Both the position numbers and the translations under genes were made by a program. Positions 47,246 through 64,000 of a DNA stretch of 64,000 nucleotides are shown here, one piece after another. Every line of letters begins with the position of its first letter. Position 1 is the stretch's first letter. The stretch comes from Syngnathus acus (lineage: Eukaryota; Chordata; Actinopteri; Syngnathiformes; Syngnathidae). The stretch covers positions 20,498,693 to 20,562,692 of the forward strand of contig NC_051088.1 of assembly GCF_901709675.1 (NCBI RefSeq), in the 5' to 3' direction. The notes under the pieces were generated by a model. That model was given only the letters and a program-made list of their open reading frames with translations, was not told the DNA's origin and did no database searches.

Positions 47246-47285
47246 GCGTGTGTGTGTGTGCGTGTGTGTGGGTGTGCGTGCGTGC
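47246..47285 (+). repeat. (GT)n-rich microsatellite
   Basis: Interrupted GTGTGTGCGTGTG tract in the il1rapl1-cask intergenic interval. Confidence 0.85.
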
Positions 47286-47477
47286 CTCCACATTGTAAAA
47301 ATACAAAGATTAAGTTTTCGATGAAGACAATCGAGCCATAATATTCCCCCAAGGGCATCACAACAACGCAGTCGTTGTTCAGGAGGCGCTTTAAAGTCCC
47401 ATTGCACCAATATACGTATGTTTTAAGTGGACTCCCATTTTTATATTACGGTGAATATTTGTGGTGACAATGGCTGT

Positions 47478-47501
47478 GATGATGATGATGATGATGATGA
47501 G
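47478..47501 (+). repeat. (GAT)n microsatellite
   Basis: Short trinucleotide run, GATGATGATGATGATGATGA. Confidence 0.85.
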
Positions 47502-47626
47502 TAAAAAATATATAGCACAGAATTAATTGCAGGCACTTTCACGACAATAGAGAGATAATGGTCTCCTGTTTCTGGATTATTTTCTATCATGTATCTGTAA
47601 TGTACATGAAGAGAGATCATGCTATT

Positions 47627-47632
47627 AATAAA
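47627..47632 (+). terminator. Candidate poly(A) signal AATAAA, distal
   Basis: TTAATAAAATGC, about 3.1 kb after the il1rapl1 stop. A long 3' UTR is plausible for this neuronal gene. Inference only. Confidence 0.3.
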
Positions 47633-50570
47633 ATGCATTTGAAGTCACAGTCTGAGTCACATGTGCGTGCGTGATGCTTATGGTCATTTTTTACCCCAAG
47701 TATGAAAACGTGCAATAACTTACAAAATTACAACAATTACATACTAACTCAAATAGTCTCATGTCAAAGACAACCTATTTAAGGAACACGTGGAATTAAA
47801 AGTTCCCACGTTATTTTTACCTATGCTGCAATAATTTTCTTTATGAGTGTGGTTAATGATTGTGGAAATTTGTGTGGAGAGTATTACAGTACACCATATC
47901 AAGGATGGGCAAAAGGCAGTGTTTTTTAATTGAACTTTTCTTTTTATTTATTTTTGTCAAACTCCCAAAATTCTTAAAAGACACAAACACACACACACTT
48001 ACACAGACAGACACACACAGAGACAGATGAACATTCAATATGTAGGGTAAAATGTGAAAAGAATCTCATATAAATAATATTATAAAACAAAAAAAGGAAA
48101 AATCTGTGAAATGCCAAATATGTTGAACAGAGTGAGAAGTCAAAAAATACAACTGATTCATGAAGAAAATCTGGAGCTTCTTTTTCGCATCACGAGCAAA
48201 TATGTAGGGAATGACTGCAATTCAATTGTGAGTGTCTTGATTTTGATGAGGAGAAAATTTTAAAATGTTCTCTTCCACTTAATGTTGGCTTCTTGTCCGG
48301 CAGTTTAATGCCATCCTTCAATTTTATTGTGAGTGCCCTTCAAACTGGGGGAAAAAAAATATCATGCTATGTGGTTATGTTGTTTGCTTTAAACCCTTTA
48401 TTGTTGGGATAGGATAGTGGATTTTCTATATATGCTTGGATTTTTAATTTTTTTTATCATAACCAATATGAATTAAGGGCACGTATTTTTATCATATATT
48501 GCATTTTTGTCATACATCTGGTGGTAGAAAGTGGCTCCACAATATTATATGATTATACGGTGAAAAATTGGGACCGTCCTCCAGCAATTAAGTTGCCCAT
48601 CCCTGCACTATAGCGTCTTCAGAAGCTACGCTGTCGCCATCTCCTGGCCACTGTGAGAAATGTTGTCGGTGGCAAGCCAATGCGCGTGGGCACGTGTGTA
48701 TAGGAGTCGTTATGACTTATTTTGTGGCTGTTTTTTTTACATTTAATTTCTTTGTCAAAGTGGTTTTAAACATTTTTTTTACGTTATTCTGTGAGTCTTA
48801 AACTAGTTTTTTTTTTTTCAGTTCTAGTAAATGTTGCAGAAACAACTCATCAAAAATAATTTGTGTTGTCTTGCGTGGACAAGTGTTGCAATTGCATGTT
48901 GGGAGACATCATTTAATTATCTGAAAATGCCAAAGATAACGCCCAGAACTGTAAAATGAAATGTCTTTCACAGGCAAGATTTGTCGCCCACAAAATTGTG
49001 CAATACTCCCAGAAGCCTGGCAGGGTTCCCCCCCCCCCCCCCTCCGGCAAAAGAAATTAAATTTTGATCATCCACACCAAAATGTCACCGTACTCATTTC
49101 ATCCACACCAAAATGTCATTGTACTCATTTCTTTCGCTGCATCAACATGGAGACCAAAACAGTCAAACCACAAGGAAGTCAAGTCACTTTGCTTTCACAC
49201 ATTCAATTCAAGATACTGTATTTTTTTTCTTTACAAAATGAAATAACAAAAAAAAAAAAAAAAAACATGTCATACACAAGAGCTGCTTTGGACATTTACA
49301 GAAGTCATTTACACACGAGTTCAAATGAGAATGAAACACTTGAAGAGGCACAAAAGCAACTGTACTCTCAAAAATAATCATGACGATGCCACTTATGTGA
49401 CAGGAAAGCATTGTGCTACTTCTGGTCAAGCGTTAACATTATGTTAAACACTGAGCATCTTTTCAACATTATTAAACATTGGCTCTCTGTAGTTCACGCA
49501 AATGACATACTCACCATTGAAACATTTACACATAAAATGTTGACTTGTTTACTCACCCTCAAAACAAGAATACTTGTCTTTTTTTTTTTTTAATAAACAA
49601 CTGCTCAGTTCCAAAACACATCTTTCCGTTTGATACTGTATGTTCAACCTATGTAAAGTTCGACTCTCTTCTAGCACAGGCATGACTCCTTTAACACAAA
49701 TAGTAACAACAGTAGTGAAGAGGGGGGAAAAATGGCCCTGGTGGTCTGCCCGAGAGAAACTGGGGGTGTGCATAGATGTTACAAACCTCTTCCCCACGCC
49801 TCTTTAAGGCAGGTCATTTGAACTTTGCCTCATCTTTTTGTTGTCCACTTGAGTGCTAGACGTACCTGCAGGATCACATCTGGTGCGGCGTACAAGGAAG
49901 ATCAGACCACACCGACATTATGATCTTCATTGTCCTTTTTGTGCAAATTCTGATGTAAACAAAGACGATCGTAGGTTGAGGAGGACACGCTACGGGGGTA
50001 CGAGAGGCGAGTTGACAAAACGTGCTCCTTTGACAAAATAGTGGAATAAATAAGAGGCTGGGAGAACGGAACTGCCAAGTTTCCTGTGCTTTTTGTTGGG
50101 TTTAGAGTCCAGCGATTTACTTGTGCACACTGTGGCAGCTTCGGATGTGCTTCAAAGTTCAACTGGTTTAGACACACGGGTTCCACGTAGAGCACCTTTG
50201 AGGGCCCATTCACACCTGCTTAATGTCATACGTGCTATTGCCTTGTCAGTGTCATCAATATGTCGAAAAGAAATGTACAAAATATAGACCACATCCCACA
50301 CAGCCTTCAACTATGTAAGGACAGAACTGTATTCATCTAACATCTTTTAGCACTGATATCATTCCAGATAGATATGTACACGTTAAGACCTTCGAGGGCC
50401 AGAGTGGAGTCATCATGAGGTGGCACAGTTATTTCTTGTCCTATTATAGCTTCATCTACAAAACACAGGATTTTGATCGCACGGCATTCCAAGTGATTGC
50501 ACAGGCATCGCACATCCGTGCAGGAGGAGCTGGAGATGCCTCAGTGAGCTGAGCTCCTGCTGTCACCATG

Positions 50571-64000
<13,430 letters not shown>

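Larger units (their letters stand above)
44521..50570. other. Interval between the il1rapl1 and cask stop codons (3' UTRs and spacer)
   Basis: No additional coding gene recognised in these 6 kb. The left part should be il1rapl1 3' UTR and the right part cask 3' UTR (minus strand), but the boundary is not visible. Contains a dispersed repeat (44683), microsatellites (47123, 47246, 47478) and several homopolymers. ORFs of about 100-140 codons here (for example 45959-46360 and 48961-49377) show no recognisable motifs. Confidence 0.65.

Noticed and set aside
48961-49377. 138-codon ORF
   Set aside because: Built from poly-C/poly-A and a short direct repeat (CACACCAAAATGTCA); no family resemblance.

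Overview
The window is vertebrate nuclear DNA, almost certainly from a teleost fish. It has GT-AG split exons with long AT-rich introns, Tc1-like and hAT-like DNA transposons, tRNA-headed SINEs, an APE-type LINE fragment, and long (ATGG)n/(CCAT)n, (TTTC)n, (AT)n and (TTTA)n microsatellites. No bacterial, CRISPR or operon structure is present. The species cannot be named from the sequence alone. All calls come from reading splice sites, reading frames and recalled protein families; no search was run.

Region 1 (1-44,520, + strand) is the 3' two-thirds of il1rapl1, the synaptic IL-1 receptor accessory protein-like 1. Six coding exons (11,616; 28,846; 31,255; 33,051; 34,734; 43,793) encode the Ig2/Ig3 linker, the third Ig domain, the transmembrane helix, the TIR domain and the cytoplasmic tail ending in -SVIW. 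All six join in frame. The exons for the signal peptide, Ig1 and Ig2 lie upstream of the window. The long introns hold most of the repeats: degenerate Tc1 copies, a LINE endonuclease fragment, SINEs, a 192-bp MITE, and microsatellites.

Region 2 (36,921-42,624, inside the last il1rapl1 intron) is the most unusual structure. It is a 5.7-kb insertion with hAT-type termini (CAGTGTTTCCCAACC at the left, its inverse at the right) and a perfect 8-bp target-site duplication, ATATAGGA. Nested in it is a giant imperfect palindrome of about 4.46 kb (38,093-42,554). Each arm carries a tRNA-like Pol III A/B-box module. The core is a 210-bp-period array of ten long hairpins in which loop orientation and spacer orientation switch at different points. 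No transposase ORF was found in it.

Region 3 (44,521-50,570) separates the stop codons of two convergent genes and holds their 3' UTRs and more repeats.

Region 4 (50,571-64,000, - strand) is cask, a MAGUK scaffold and pseudokinase. Twenty-four consecutive coding exons run from within the CaMK-like domain to the stop codon (C-terminus -PVSWVY); the next upstream exon reaches only base 64,000. Exon phases close throughout. They include an 18-nt microexon, a 36/69-nt pair of likely alternative cassettes, and one GC-AG intron of 73 nt. gpr34, a class A GPCR, lies on the opposite strand inside a cask intron (61,580-62,740), as in other vertebrates.

Biologically, il1rapl1 and cask are both synaptic organisers (postsynaptic adhesion receptor; neurexin-linked scaffold). 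Here they lie tail to tail. gpr34 is a nested, oppositely transcribed passenger with its own exon structure and poly(A) signal.
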